Below, piece by piece: positions 1-6,166 of a stretch of 29,200 nucleotides of DNA (position 1 is the first letter of the stretch; the number at the start of each line of letters is the position of its first letter). Origin of the DNA: SIG440 sp045596485 (GTDB taxonomy: Bacteria > Bacillota > Clostridia > Monoglobales > Monoglobaceae); the NCBI GenBank assembly GCA_045596485.1, contig JAZOCL010000033.1, forward strand, positions 1 to 29,200, given 5' to 3'. The notes under the pieces are model-generated. The model saw nothing but the letters and a program-made list of their open reading frames with translations. It was not told where the DNA came from and ran no database searches. Both the position numbers and the translations under genes were made by a program.

Positions 1-740
1 TTCTCCTCTGAAACCACAGTCTGTGCAGCTATTTTACCTTTTTCGGCAATTTCCTCAAGCTTCAGCCGCAAAGACCTTTCGGCAGCAACTCTTGCATCCT
101 TTGCAACAATTACGCAGCCGTCGTCTCGGCATTCGTCAACTGTAATAACCTGTTCAAAGCTATTCGCTCCGAAGAATGCACGGAGACCTCTGCCCCCAAG
201 CCGTTTTTGTGCCGAAAACAGTACCGTCACATTTTTTGCAGTCTCCACACCTTCGAGGGCCTCGCAAACTGCAGCAAGAGCTATCCTGTTTTTGAGCCCC
301 CAGCCTGTATATCCGCCCTCTTCCTCCGAAAACTCCGCAACCACAGCTCCAAAATCACCAACGCTCAAGCCGTTTGTGTCGGTCTCGATATAGAGGTCAG
401 AAATCTTTGCCTTCTTCAAATCAACTTCATCATCCAGTCTCACAATACCCGTCTGACCGTTTGCAAAAACAATTGTCCGCTTGGCCAGCTCCTTCGGTTT
501 GACTGCTCCCACCGCCGCAAAATACGCACGATTTCCTTCCTTTGAAACAATCATAATTCCACAGCTGTCCATTCCGCATTCAATGCAAAGTTCGCCGCCG
601 TCGCCTGATTTTGCAACAAGGTTGCCCATATTATCGGTGGATATTTCGTCAAACACGCCCCGAAGCCGTTTTTTCAAAATTTCTCTTATATTTTCTTCGT
701 TCCCCGAGGGCGAAAAGGCTTCAATTATATCTTTAATCAT
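1..740 (-). CDS. M42-family peptidase homologue with degenerate active site (3' end beyond left edge)
   Basis: Third gene of a minus-strand M42 trio. The ATG at 740 overlaps the upstream stop as ATGA, and the frame stays open to base 1, giving 246 visible residues. The N-terminus aligns with its two neighbours (SPSGNEE, then STDNMGNLVAK), so family membership is clear. The metal-site positions do not match: the family AHxDE motif reads CGMDSCG (Gly56 for the His, Asp58 kept), the bridging-Asp motif LDDR/LDNR reads LKNR (Lys150), and the catalytic/ligand Glu-Glu pair reads Lys179-Arg180. An Asp (D202) near the usual VD motif remains. The frame has no internal stop or frameshift, so it looks like a maintained pseudoenzyme and not a decayed gene. 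By inference it is a non-catalytic partner of the two intact M42 proteins. The missing C-terminus, with the last His ligand, could not be judged. Confidence 0.85.
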   Translation of the reverse strand, partial: MIKDIIEAFSPSGNEENIREILKKRLRGVFDEISTDNMGNLVAKSGDGGELCIECGMDSCGIMIVSKEGNRAYFAAVGAVKPKELAKRTIVFANGQTGIVRLDDEVDLKKAKISDLYIETDTNGLSVGDFGAVVAEFSEEEGGYTGWGLKNRIALAAVCEALEGVETAKNVTVLFSAQKRLGGRGLRAFFGANSFEQVITVDECRDDGCVIVAKDARVAAERSLRLKLEEIAEKGKIAAQTVVSEE

Positions 741-1753
741 AATTCCCCGTCCCTTCCGCAATCCTCCAGAAATCCTTCAACAATTCTTCTGCAGGAATCA
801 AAGTCAGCTTTGCTCATTACACACACAGGTGAGTGAATATACCTGCAGGGAACCGAAATTGAAGCCGTTTTTATTCCACCGTCAGTAAGATAAATCGCAC
901 CTGCGTCGTTTCCCCCTGCAGTTGATGCCTTGAACTGCCACGGGATGTTCCGTTGCTTTGCCGCAGCTATAAGCCGCTCAACCACCTCTCGGTCTGCCTT
1001 GCTGGCAGAATCCAGAACAGAAATCGCAGCTCCGTCTCCCGACTTTGTAACCCTGAGATTTTCGGGAATTCCCGTCATATCATTGCAGGTTGTGCCTTCA
1101 ATTACCACCGCATAGTGGGGATTTATTCCCCTTGCCGCAACCCTTGCACCACGAAGACCAACCTCCTCTTGCACGGTGAAGGCGCAAACCACATTCACAT
1201 TCCAGTCTTTTTTCAAAATATCAATCATTATGGCACAGCCAAGACGGTCGTCAAGAGCTTTTGCCTTTATCTGGTTGCCAAACTCCACATAAGCGCTGTC
1301 AAAGCCAAAATAATCGCCCTTCTCGGCAACCCTTCGGGCTTCGTCTTTTGTTTTTGCGCCAATATCCACAAAAAGCTCGCCCTCCTTTGGAGTGTTTGCT
1401 CTTTCTTCTTTTGTTGTCAGATGGATAGGCTTCAGCCCGATAACGCCCTTGTGTCCGTTCACCAAAACACGCTTGGAAATAAGAATCCTCGGGTCAATTC
1501 CGCCAACAGATGCAAATTTCAAATAACCCTCATCAGTAATATCCGTCACAATAAAGCCCACCTCATCAATATGCGCTGAGAGCAAAACAGTTTTTGCATC
1601 GGAATTATCTTCTGCAAGCTTGAAGGCAAGAAGGTTGCCCATACTGTCAACCGAAATATCCGTACCACAATCTTTGATTTCTTCAATTATAACATCCCGC
1701 ACCTCTGTTTCGCAGCCCGAAACACCGAAGGCTTCTGTCAGTCTTTTAAGCAA
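737..1753 (-). CDS. M42 family metallopeptidase (glutamyl aminopeptidase/endoglucanase-like)
   Basis: Cytosolic di-metal aminopeptidase of the M42/TET type, which in known members trims peptides inside large dodecameric shells. All family motifs are visible: SAHIDEVGF (first ligand His and Asp), KALDDRLG (bridging Asp), VQEEVGLRGA (catalytic Glu plus ligand Glu), VIEGTTCND, and a late HSPVC with the final His. I place the start at a TTG (1753), because GGAGGTGAGG sits just upstream and the homology begins there; the longer frame from 1828 would run deep into the upstream gene. With this start the protein has 338 residues, normal for M42. The start overlaps the upstream stop by 8 bases and the stop overlaps the next ATG, so translation of the trio is tightly coupled. 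The substrate cannot be read from the sequence. Confidence 0.9.
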   Translation of the reverse strand: MLKRLTEAFGVSGCETEVRDVIIEEIKDCGTDISVDSMGNLLAFKLAEDNSDAKTVLLSAHIDEVGFIVTDITDEGYLKFASVGGIDPRILISKRVLVNGHKGVIGLKPIHLTTKEERANTPKEGELFVDIGAKTKDEARRVAEKGDYFGFDSAYVEFGNQIKAKALDDRLGCAIMIDILKKDWNVNVVCAFTVQEEVGLRGARVAARGINPHYAVVIEGTTCNDMTGIPENLRVTKSGDGAAISVLDSASKADREVVERLIAAAKQRNIPWQFKASTAGGNDAGAIYLTDGGIKTASISVPCRYIHSPVCVMSKADFDSCRRIVEGFLEDCGRDGEL

Positions 1754-2774
1754 GAACCTCACCTCCGCAAACAATTTCACAAAGGAGCCTGCACACGCTC
1801 TCCGCATCCGCAAGGTCAACGGTTTCAACGGTGGTGTGCATATATCTCAGGGGAACAGAAATTACCACACAGGGAACACCGCTTTTTGAGGTCTGGATTG
1901 CCCAGGCATTTGTTCCCGTGCTTCTTGGGGCAACCTCAATTTCATAAGGTATACCATTTTTCTTTGCGATTTCCATTACCTTTTTTGTCATCTCATAATG
2001 AACATTCGGACCTCTGCAGATTGCCGCACCGCTGCCTAAAGGAAAGGTCTCGCTGCCTTCGGCATCAGGTGTTCTGCCATAGGTCACATCAAGGACCACC
2101 GCAAGGTCGGGAGTCTTTTCATCAACAAGGGTATACGCCCCCAGGAGCCCTGTTTCTTCGCCGCTTGCGAAGGCAACCGAAAGCTTAAAGGGAAGCTCCT
2201 TTTCCCTTAGTTCCTCAAGAACCTCAAAAATTGCCGCCATACAAACACGGTTATCAAGGGCAGCCGATGAAATTCTGCCGCCAAGCAGCTCACAAAACTC
2301 AGATTCAAGCAAAATCGGGTCGCCCACCGAGATTATCTCTTGGGCAGCTTCGCCAAGACCCGTGTCAATGAGCATATCCTCCGTTTTCAGCCCTTGCTTT
2401 TCTTCCGATTTACTCATAAGGTGCGGCGGCTTTGCACCAATTACACCAAAAATCTCCTGCTTGGCAAGAATACGAACCTCCGCCGCAGGCAAAATTCTCC
2501 CGTCAACACCGCCGAGAGTGTCAAAACTCACAAAGCCGTTCTCATCAACCGAAGAAACAATCAAGCCGATACGGTCAAGGTGCGCCTCAATAAGAATTTC
2601 AGGAGCGTCCTCGTCCTTTGAGGGCAAACTTCCCACAACGCAATGTGTTTTAGTTACACGTGCATCAGGACAATAGTTTTTCAGTTTTTCGCACACCGCC
2701 TCAGAAAAATCCTGCTCAAAGCCTGAAATACCGGGGATTTGTATAAATTCTTTCGTAGTTTCCAAAATACTCAT
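1746..2774 (-). CDS. M42 family metallopeptidase (first gene of the trio)
   Basis: A 342-residue M42 aminopeptidase homologue, promoter-proximal in the three-gene minus-strand unit. Active-site motifs are intact: EAHLDRIGLIV near residue 65, SAALDNRVCMA with the bridging Asp, ASGEETGLLGA with the Glu-Glu pair, VLDVTYG with the ligand Asp, and a C-terminal RYMHTTVE carrying the last His. The ATG at 2774 follows AAAAGGA with a longish spacer, and a strong promoter lies about 35 bases further upstream. It differs clearly from the second M42 protein, so the pair are old paralogues and not a recent duplication. It probably acts in the cytoplasm in peptide turnover. Mixed M42 oligomers are known from archaeal TET systems, which makes a hetero-oligomer with its neighbours plausible but unproven. 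Confidence 0.9.
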   Translation of the reverse strand: MSILETTKEFIQIPGISGFEQDFSEAVCEKLKNYCPDARVTKTHCVVGSLPSKDEDAPEILIEAHLDRIGLIVSSVDENGFVSFDTLGGVDGRILPAAEVRILAKQEIFGVIGAKPPHLMSKSEEKQGLKTEDMLIDTGLGEAAQEIISVGDPILLESEFCELLGGRISSAALDNRVCMAAIFEVLEELREKELPFKLSVAFASGEETGLLGAYTLVDEKTPDLAVVLDVTYGRTPDAEGSETFPLGSGAAICRGPNVHYEMTKKVMEIAKKNGIPYEIEVAPRSTGTNAWAIQTSKSGVPCVVISVPLRYMHTTVETVDLADAESVCRLLCEIVCGGEVLA

Positions 2775-2806
2775 AAGCTGTAAATCCTTTTAAAAATATA
2801 TTTATT

Positions 2807-2835
2807 ATTATACCCCAATGCAGCTTTTCAGTCAA
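2807..2835 (-). promoter_or_regulatory. sigma-A promoter for the M42 operon
   Basis: On the minus strand TTGACT (2835-2830) is followed after exactly 17 bases by a perfect TATAAT (2812-2807), about 33 bases ahead of the first M42 start codon. No operator-like palindrome was noticed around it. Confidence 0.75.
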
Positions 2836-2966
2836 GAGAAAAGCAATACACCTTTTTGTCAGTTTTACCAAAAATACATTATTTCACCAAAAACTCTTTA
2901 TTTTTTGTAATTTGTATGGTATATTTATGATGAGAAAGATTGAATACTAGAGAACAGGAGAAATGT

Positions 2967-4727
2967 ATGGATATTTTTTCAATTTTAACACTTATCGGCG
3001 GTCTGGCACTGTTTCTTTATGGAATGGACGTTATGGGCGACGGTCTCAAAAAACTTGCCGGCGGAAAGCTTGAATCAATCCTTTCAAGGCTCACCGCCAA
3101 CAGATGGCTGGGATTTTTGCTTGGCTTTATAGTTACAGCCGTTATTCAGAGCTCCTCTGCCACAACTGTTATGCTGGTTGGTTTTGTTAACTCGGGTATA
3201 ATGAAGCTGGGTCAGACTATCAGCATTATTATGGGCGCAAACATCGGTACAACCGTGACCTCATGGCTGCTCAGCCTGACAGGCATCAACGGCTCAACCT
3301 GGTTTTTGAAGCTTCTCAAGCCCGAATCCTTCACACCTATTCTTGCAGCGATTGGCGTTGTAATGATTATGATGGCAAAGCAGGATAAACACAAAAACAT
3401 CGGCACAATTCTGGTGGGCTTTGCCGTTCTTATGTTCGGTATGGAAACTATGAGCGGCTCGGTTGAAGGTCTCCGCGAAAATGAAGCTTTTGTGAATATG
3501 CTTACAATGTTCTCAAACCCCATAATGGGTATTCTTGTGGGAACAATCTTCACAGCAATCATCCAGAGCTCATCGGCATCAATCGGTATTCTTCAGGCGC
3601 TGGCTCTCACCTGTGTTATTCCCCACTCAACGGCTATTCCCGTTCTTTTGGGTATGAACATCGGCACAACAATCACACCGATTATTTCATCAATCAGCGG
3701 CAACACCGAGTCACGCAGAGTTGCAATCTCGTGTCTTTATATCAAAATGATTGGCGTAGTAATTGTTACAACAGCATTCTATCTGCTTTATTACCTCACA
3801 GACTTCATTGACCCCTTTATGAATGCAAATGCAACAGTTTTCACAATTGCTATATCACATACTCTCTTTAACGTGATTTCAACAATCATCCTTATGCCCT
3901 TCTGCTCGCTTATTGAAAGGCTGGCAATCCGAACCCTCAAAGACACCTCAAAGACTCAGACACCTGATGCGTTTGACACTCTGGATGAAAGATTTCTCGA
4001 TATTCCGTCTTTCGCCGTTGAGAAGTGCCGTGACCTTGTTTGTGATATGGCAAAAATTTCAGCGGAATCCTTCAACAATGCAACAACTCTTATGGCGGGT
4101 TACACTCCCGAAAAGTTTGCCGAAATTATGGAGCAGGAAAAGCTCGTTGACAAATACGAGGACAAAACAAGCACATATCTGGTGAAAATCGCAGCAAACA
4201 ATATGTCGGCAAAGGACAGTAAAATCGTGACCGAGCTTCTTCATTGCATCGGCGATATTGAAAGAATTTCTGACCACGCTGTGAATATAGCAGAGGTAGC
4301 TCAGGAAATGCACGAAAAAGGAATCTCCTTCTCGGAGCAGGCACAAAAAGACATTAAGATTATTACCGCTGCGGCTATCGAAATTCTCGGTCTTGCAACA
4401 GACGCATTGATTTCTGAGAATTTGGCAATTGCTGCAAATGTTGAGCCTCTTGAACAGGTTATCGACCGTCTCAAGCGCAAAATCAAAAGTAACCATATTT
4501 CACGTCTCAAGCAGGGTGACTGCACGATGGAGCTCGGCTTCATTCTTTCGGATCTTCTCACAAACTACGAAAGAGTTGCGGACCATTGTTCAAATATCGC
4601 TGTTTGTCTTATCGAAATTGCTCACGATTCCTTTGAAACGCACGAATACTTGAAAAATGTCAAGGAAAGTCCCAGCGCTTCCTTCGAAGAGCTTTATCAG
4701 GCATACAAAGAAAAATACGCAATTTAA
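2967..4727 (+). CDS. Na/Pi cotransporter family protein with C-terminal PhoU-like domain
   Basis: Membrane protein of the NptA/SLC34-like family, predicted to import phosphate with sodium. Two copies of the family repeat are visible: QSSSATT at residues 61-67 with GANIGTT at 90-96, and QSSSASI from residue 200 followed by GMNIGTT. Several hydrophobic helices cover the first 320 residues or so. The remaining 250 residues are charged and helical, with the LLxxIxDIERISDHAVNIAE and YERVADHCSNIA patterns of PhoU domains, which in this family may regulate transport. The ATG at 2967 is preferred over 2940 because AGGAG sits 7 bases before it and the hydrophobic N-terminus starts there, giving 586 residues. 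It is a single-gene unit with its own terminator. Only a weak upstream promoter is visible (TATATT near 2920), and no Pho box was recognised. Confidence 0.92.
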   Translation: MDIFSILTLIGGLALFLYGMDVMGDGLKKLAGGKLESILSRLTANRWLGFLLGFIVTAVIQSSSATTVMLVGFVNSGIMKLGQTISIIMGANIGTTVTSWLLSLTGINGSTWFLKLLKPESFTPILAAIGVVMIMMAKQDKHKNIGTILVGFAVLMFGMETMSGSVEGLRENEAFVNMLTMFSNPIMGILVGTIFTAIIQSSSASIGILQALALTCVIPHSTAIPVLLGMNIGTTITPIISSISGNTESRRVAISCLYIKMIGVVIVTTAFYLLYYLTDFIDPFMNANATVFTIAISHTLFNVISTIILMPFCSLIERLAIRTLKDTSKTQTPDAFDTLDERFLDIPSFAVEKCRDLVCDMAKISAESFNNATTLMAGYTPEKFAEIMEQEKLVDKYEDKTSTYLVKIAANNMSAKDSKIVTELLHCIGDIERISDHAVNIAEVAQEMHEKGISFSEQAQKDIKIITAAAIEILGLATDALISENLAIAANVEPLEQVIDRLKRKIKSNHISRLKQGDCTMELGFILSDLLTNYERVADHCSNIAVCLIEIAHDSFETHEYLKNVKESPSASFEELYQAYKEKYAI

Positions 4728-4736
4728 CATTAAAAG

Positions 4737-4766
4737 CGGGAAGACATTAGTCTTCCCGTTTCTCTT
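4737..4766 (+). terminator. Rho-independent terminator after the Na/Pi cotransporter gene
   Basis: A perfect 9-bp stem, CGGGAAGAC/GTCTTCCCG, with an ATTA loop, starts 10 bases after the stop codon and is followed by TTTCTCTT. The T tract is interrupted. The hairpin may also serve the converging lipoprotein gene, whose stop codon lies directly next to it. Confidence 0.75.
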
Positions 4767-5064
4767 ATGGATGGCAGTTTTTGCAGGGGTCATAGTTTTT
4801 TTGAATGGCACTTTCTTTGTTCAAAAAATATATTCTATTGCTTTCCTTTGGCAGCGTGTGGCACGAAGGCAAATGCAGCTTTTTTGAATTTTTGTTTCCG
4901 ATATACTCCATCTCATATTCTGTTTCTTTTATTGTCTCTGCTTCAAAAACCTTCACTACAGGACTTACTGCGCTTTTTACCTCACTCAAAATCTGCTGTT
5001 CATCGCAGCCCGTCATCCCAAAAAGTAAAACTATTGCCAATATCATTGATACAATCTTTTTCAT
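4765..5064 (-). CDS. Small lipoprotein with a putative Ada-like zinc-binding module
   Basis: A 99-residue exported protein. The N-terminus (MKKIVSMILAIVLLFGMTGC) is a lipoprotein signal peptide with a lipobox-like MTGC, so the mature protein should be anchored outside the membrane at Cys20. After a short linker, residues 56-99 form a module of the type YIGNKNSKKLHLPSC followed by PCKNCHP. This module is known as a C-terminal add-on in Firmicute thermonuclease-like and ComEC-like proteins and resembles the Ada methylphosphotriester zinc fold. Here it stands alone behind a lipobox. One Cys and a CxxC are present, and a His may complete the site. The ATG at 5064 has AAGGAGC ahead of it. The gene is divergent from an XRE regulator. 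Its function is unknown; metal or nucleic-acid binding at the cell surface is a guess. Confidence 0.75.
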   Translation of the reverse strand: MKKIVSMILAIVLLFGMTGCDEQQILSEVKSAVSPVVKVFEAETIKETEYEMEYIGNKNSKKLHLPSCHTLPKESNRIYFLNKESAIQKNYDPCKNCHP

Positions 5065-5138
5065 TTTATTGCTCCTTTACCCCTTTTATTTAGTATTTAT
5101 AACATATAATACCACGCAAAATATGTAAAATTTCATCG

Positions 5139-5160
5139 AATACTATATTTGTTTAGTATT
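5139..5160. promoter_or_regulatory. Inverted repeat in the lipoprotein-XRE divergent region
   Basis: AATACTA (5139-5145) and TAGTATT (5154-5160) form a 7-bp inverted repeat, with an 8-base gap, between the divergent lipoprotein and XRE genes. A further TAGTATT copy lies at 5091-5097. The layout fits an operator of the adjacent helix-turn-helix regulator, but this is inference from position and symmetry only. Confidence 0.4.
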
Positions 5161-5237
5161 ATTATACATTCCATTTAGTTTTTATGTCAATACTTATTTT
5201 ATATAATTATCATATAATCTGATATAGAGGTATTGAT

Positions 5238-5573
5238 ATGAATATTAATTTGGACTTCCGAGAAATCGGTTCGCGTATTCAATTTTATAGAACGGAAAAA
5301 AGAATGACTCAAGAACAGCTTTCGGAGCTTGTGGGAACTAGTCAAAAATATATTTCACGAATAGAAACGGGATACCACAACGTTAAGCTGGAAACAATTG
5401 CAGCAATAGCCAAGGCTTTACAGGTTTCTGTAGATATGCTTGTTTATGATTACAATGACAGCACAAACGAAAGCACCTTGAAGGTTATTATGGACGAAAT
5501 TCGAGGAATGAGCCCTCGTCAGCTTGAAATGCTGAGAGAAAACATCAAGACAATCAAAAAATTTGAGAAGTAG
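5238..5573 (+). CDS. XRE-family helix-turn-helix transcriptional regulator
   Basis: A 111-residue DNA-binding protein. Residues 8-66 form a classic Cro/CI-type HTH (IGSRIQFYRTEKRMTQEQLS, then GTSQKYISRIETG, then LETIAAIAKALQVSVD). The C-terminal 40 residues are short and charged (MDEIRGMSPRQLEMLRENI), probably a small dimerisation helix as in compact SinR/ImmR-like regulators; there is no peptidase or sensor domain. The ATG at 5238 follows GAGGT, and a TATAAT lies at 5213-5218. It is divergent from the small lipoprotein gene and shares with it a region containing inverted TAGTATT repeats, so it probably regulates itself and that gene. No phage or mobile genes are nearby, so I do not read it as a prophage repressor. 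Confidence 0.88.
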   Translation: MNINLDFREIGSRIQFYRTEKRMTQEQLSELVGTSQKYISRIETGYHNVKLETIAAIAKALQVSVDMLVYDYNDSTNESTLKVIMDEIRGMSPRQLEMLRENIKTIKKFEK

Positions 5574-5599
5574 CTCCCGTATGAGAGCGCTTCTCAAAT
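5561..5599 (+). terminator. Possible hairpin terminator overlapping the XRE stop codon
   Basis: ATTTGAGAAG (5561-5570) pairs with CTTCTCAAAT (5590-5599), and an inner GCTC/GAGC extends the stem. The stop codon lies inside the hairpin. No uninterrupted T tract follows, so terminator activity is uncertain. Confidence 0.4.
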
Positions 5600-5634
5600 C
5601 ATCAAAATTTATTGAAAAACTTTTTAAAAAAGGC

Positions 5635-5663
5635 TTGACAAGGTACTCTTTTTGGTGTATACT
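5635..5663 (+). promoter_or_regulatory. Consensus promoter for tRNA-Pro
   Basis: TTGACA (5635-5640), a 17-base spacer and TATACT (5658-5663) end 14 bases before the mature tRNA 5' end. Confidence 0.85.
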
Positions 5664-5677
5664 TGTACAAGTGATTT

Positions 5678-5754
5678 CGGGGTGTGGCTCAGTTTGGTAG
5701 AGTACTTGAATGGGGTTCAAGTGGCCGCTGGTTCGAATCCAGTCACTCCGACCA
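5678..5754 (+). tRNA. tRNA-Pro (anticodon GGG)
   Basis: A 77-nt cloverleaf. The acceptor stem CGGGGTG/CACTCCG has one G-U pair, and A73 and an encoded CCA follow. The anticodon stem CTTGA/TCAAG closes the 7-base loop ATGGGGT, which places GGG at the anticodon. The T arm is GCTGGTTCGAATCCAGT. The gene is monocistronic, with its own promoter and terminator. Confidence 0.95.
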
Positions 5755-5790
5755 AAGCATTTAGCATTATTGCTGAATGCTTTTTTCTTT
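5755..5790 (+). terminator. Terminator of tRNA-Pro
   Basis: AAGCATTTAGCA pairs with TGCTGAATGCTT (one T-G pair) around a TTAT loop, followed by TTTTTTCTTT. The stem begins immediately after the encoded CCA. Confidence 0.85.
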
Positions 5791-5882
5791 GCAAAAATTC
5801 ATCTACCCGCATCGGCCTTGGTGCGAAAACACGTTGTGTTCTCCTGCATTCCAATAATAAGCAAAAAAATTTTGCAAAACTC

Positions 5883-5911
5883 TTGACTTTATCAGTTTAG
5901 TGTGCTAAAAT
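5883..5911 (+). promoter_or_regulatory. Promoter of the aromatic amino acid operon
   Basis: TTGACT (5883-5888), a 17-base spacer and TAAAAT (5906-5911) lie 31 bases before the leader peptide start. Transcription would begin near 5918, leaving an untranslated-plus-leader region of about 250 nt ahead of aroF. Confidence 0.8.
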
Positions 5912-5942
5912 ATACAGCAAATAACCGAGAGGAAAATGTGTT

Positions 5943-6083
5943 ATGAAGTTAAAAAATATGCTTCGCAATGCAATTGAATATTTCTTCTACTTTATCAGCC
6001 TTAGCTTTTATTTTAGCTACGGTTATTTTTACCTTGCAAAAATCAATGAGTATAATGGGCTGATGCGTGCACCAAGCATTTAA
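5943..6083 (+). CDS. Phe/Tyr-rich leader peptide of the aro operon (46 aa)
   Basis: A small ORF from ATG 5943 to TAA 6081-6083, preceded by GAGAGG. It encodes 46 residues with 6 Phe and 7 Tyr and no Trp. Twelve of the 18 residues from position 13 to 30 are Phe or Tyr (clusters YFFYF, FYF and YGYFY). Both synonymous codons of each amino acid are used. It lies between a good promoter and a terminator hairpin, directly upstream of the operon that makes Phe and Tyr. That is the arrangement of classical ribosome-mediated attenuation (compare pheA and trp leaders). I infer that translation speed through the aromatic run reports charged tRNA-Phe and tRNA-Tyr. The peptide itself is unlikely to have a function; a small membrane peptide is the main alternative, given its hydrophobicity. 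Confidence 0.8.
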   Translation: MKLKNMLRNAIEYFFYFISLSFYFSYGYFYLAKINEYNGLMRAPSI

Positions 6084-6141
6084 GGTGCTGACTTTGAAAC
6101 TTATTCAGAGAGTCCGTTATACAGCGGTCTCTCTTTTTTTA
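6069..6141 (+). promoter_or_regulatory. Transcription attenuator (terminator plus candidate antiterminator)
   Basis: The terminator pairs AGAGAGTCCG (6107-6116) with CGGTCTCTCT (6125-6134) across one T-T mismatch, with an 8-base loop and seven T residues after it. A competing hairpin pairs CTGACTTT (6088-6095) with AGAGTCCG (6109-6116), apart from one mismatch, and would destroy the terminator. Its 5' arm begins 5 bases after the leader stop codon, so a ribosome terminating there would cover it, whereas one stalled in the Phe/Tyr codons would not. A further small hairpin, GCACC/GGTGC (6069-6073/6084-6088), brackets the stop codon. The pairings are seen in the sequence; the switching model is inferred. 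Confidence 0.7.
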
Positions 6142-6166
6142 TTTAAAATGAAAGGTTTGATTTATT

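Noticed and set aside
953..1579. 208-codon plus-strand ORF opposite the second M42 gene
   Set aside because: Shadow of a clearly conserved peptidase on the minus strand; composition is not protein-like.
5238..5573. Prophage repressor
   Set aside because: No integrase, excisionase or phage structural gene is nearby, so a chromosomal XRE regulator is the simpler reading.
5652..5900. 82-codon plus-strand ORF across tRNA-Pro
   Set aside because: It translates the tRNA and its terminator; no ribosome binding site and no protein family.
5883..6141. T-box riboswitch ahead of aroF
   Set aside because: No T-box bulge sequence or specifier stem was seen, and the region is too short; the Phe/Tyr-rich ORF explains it better.
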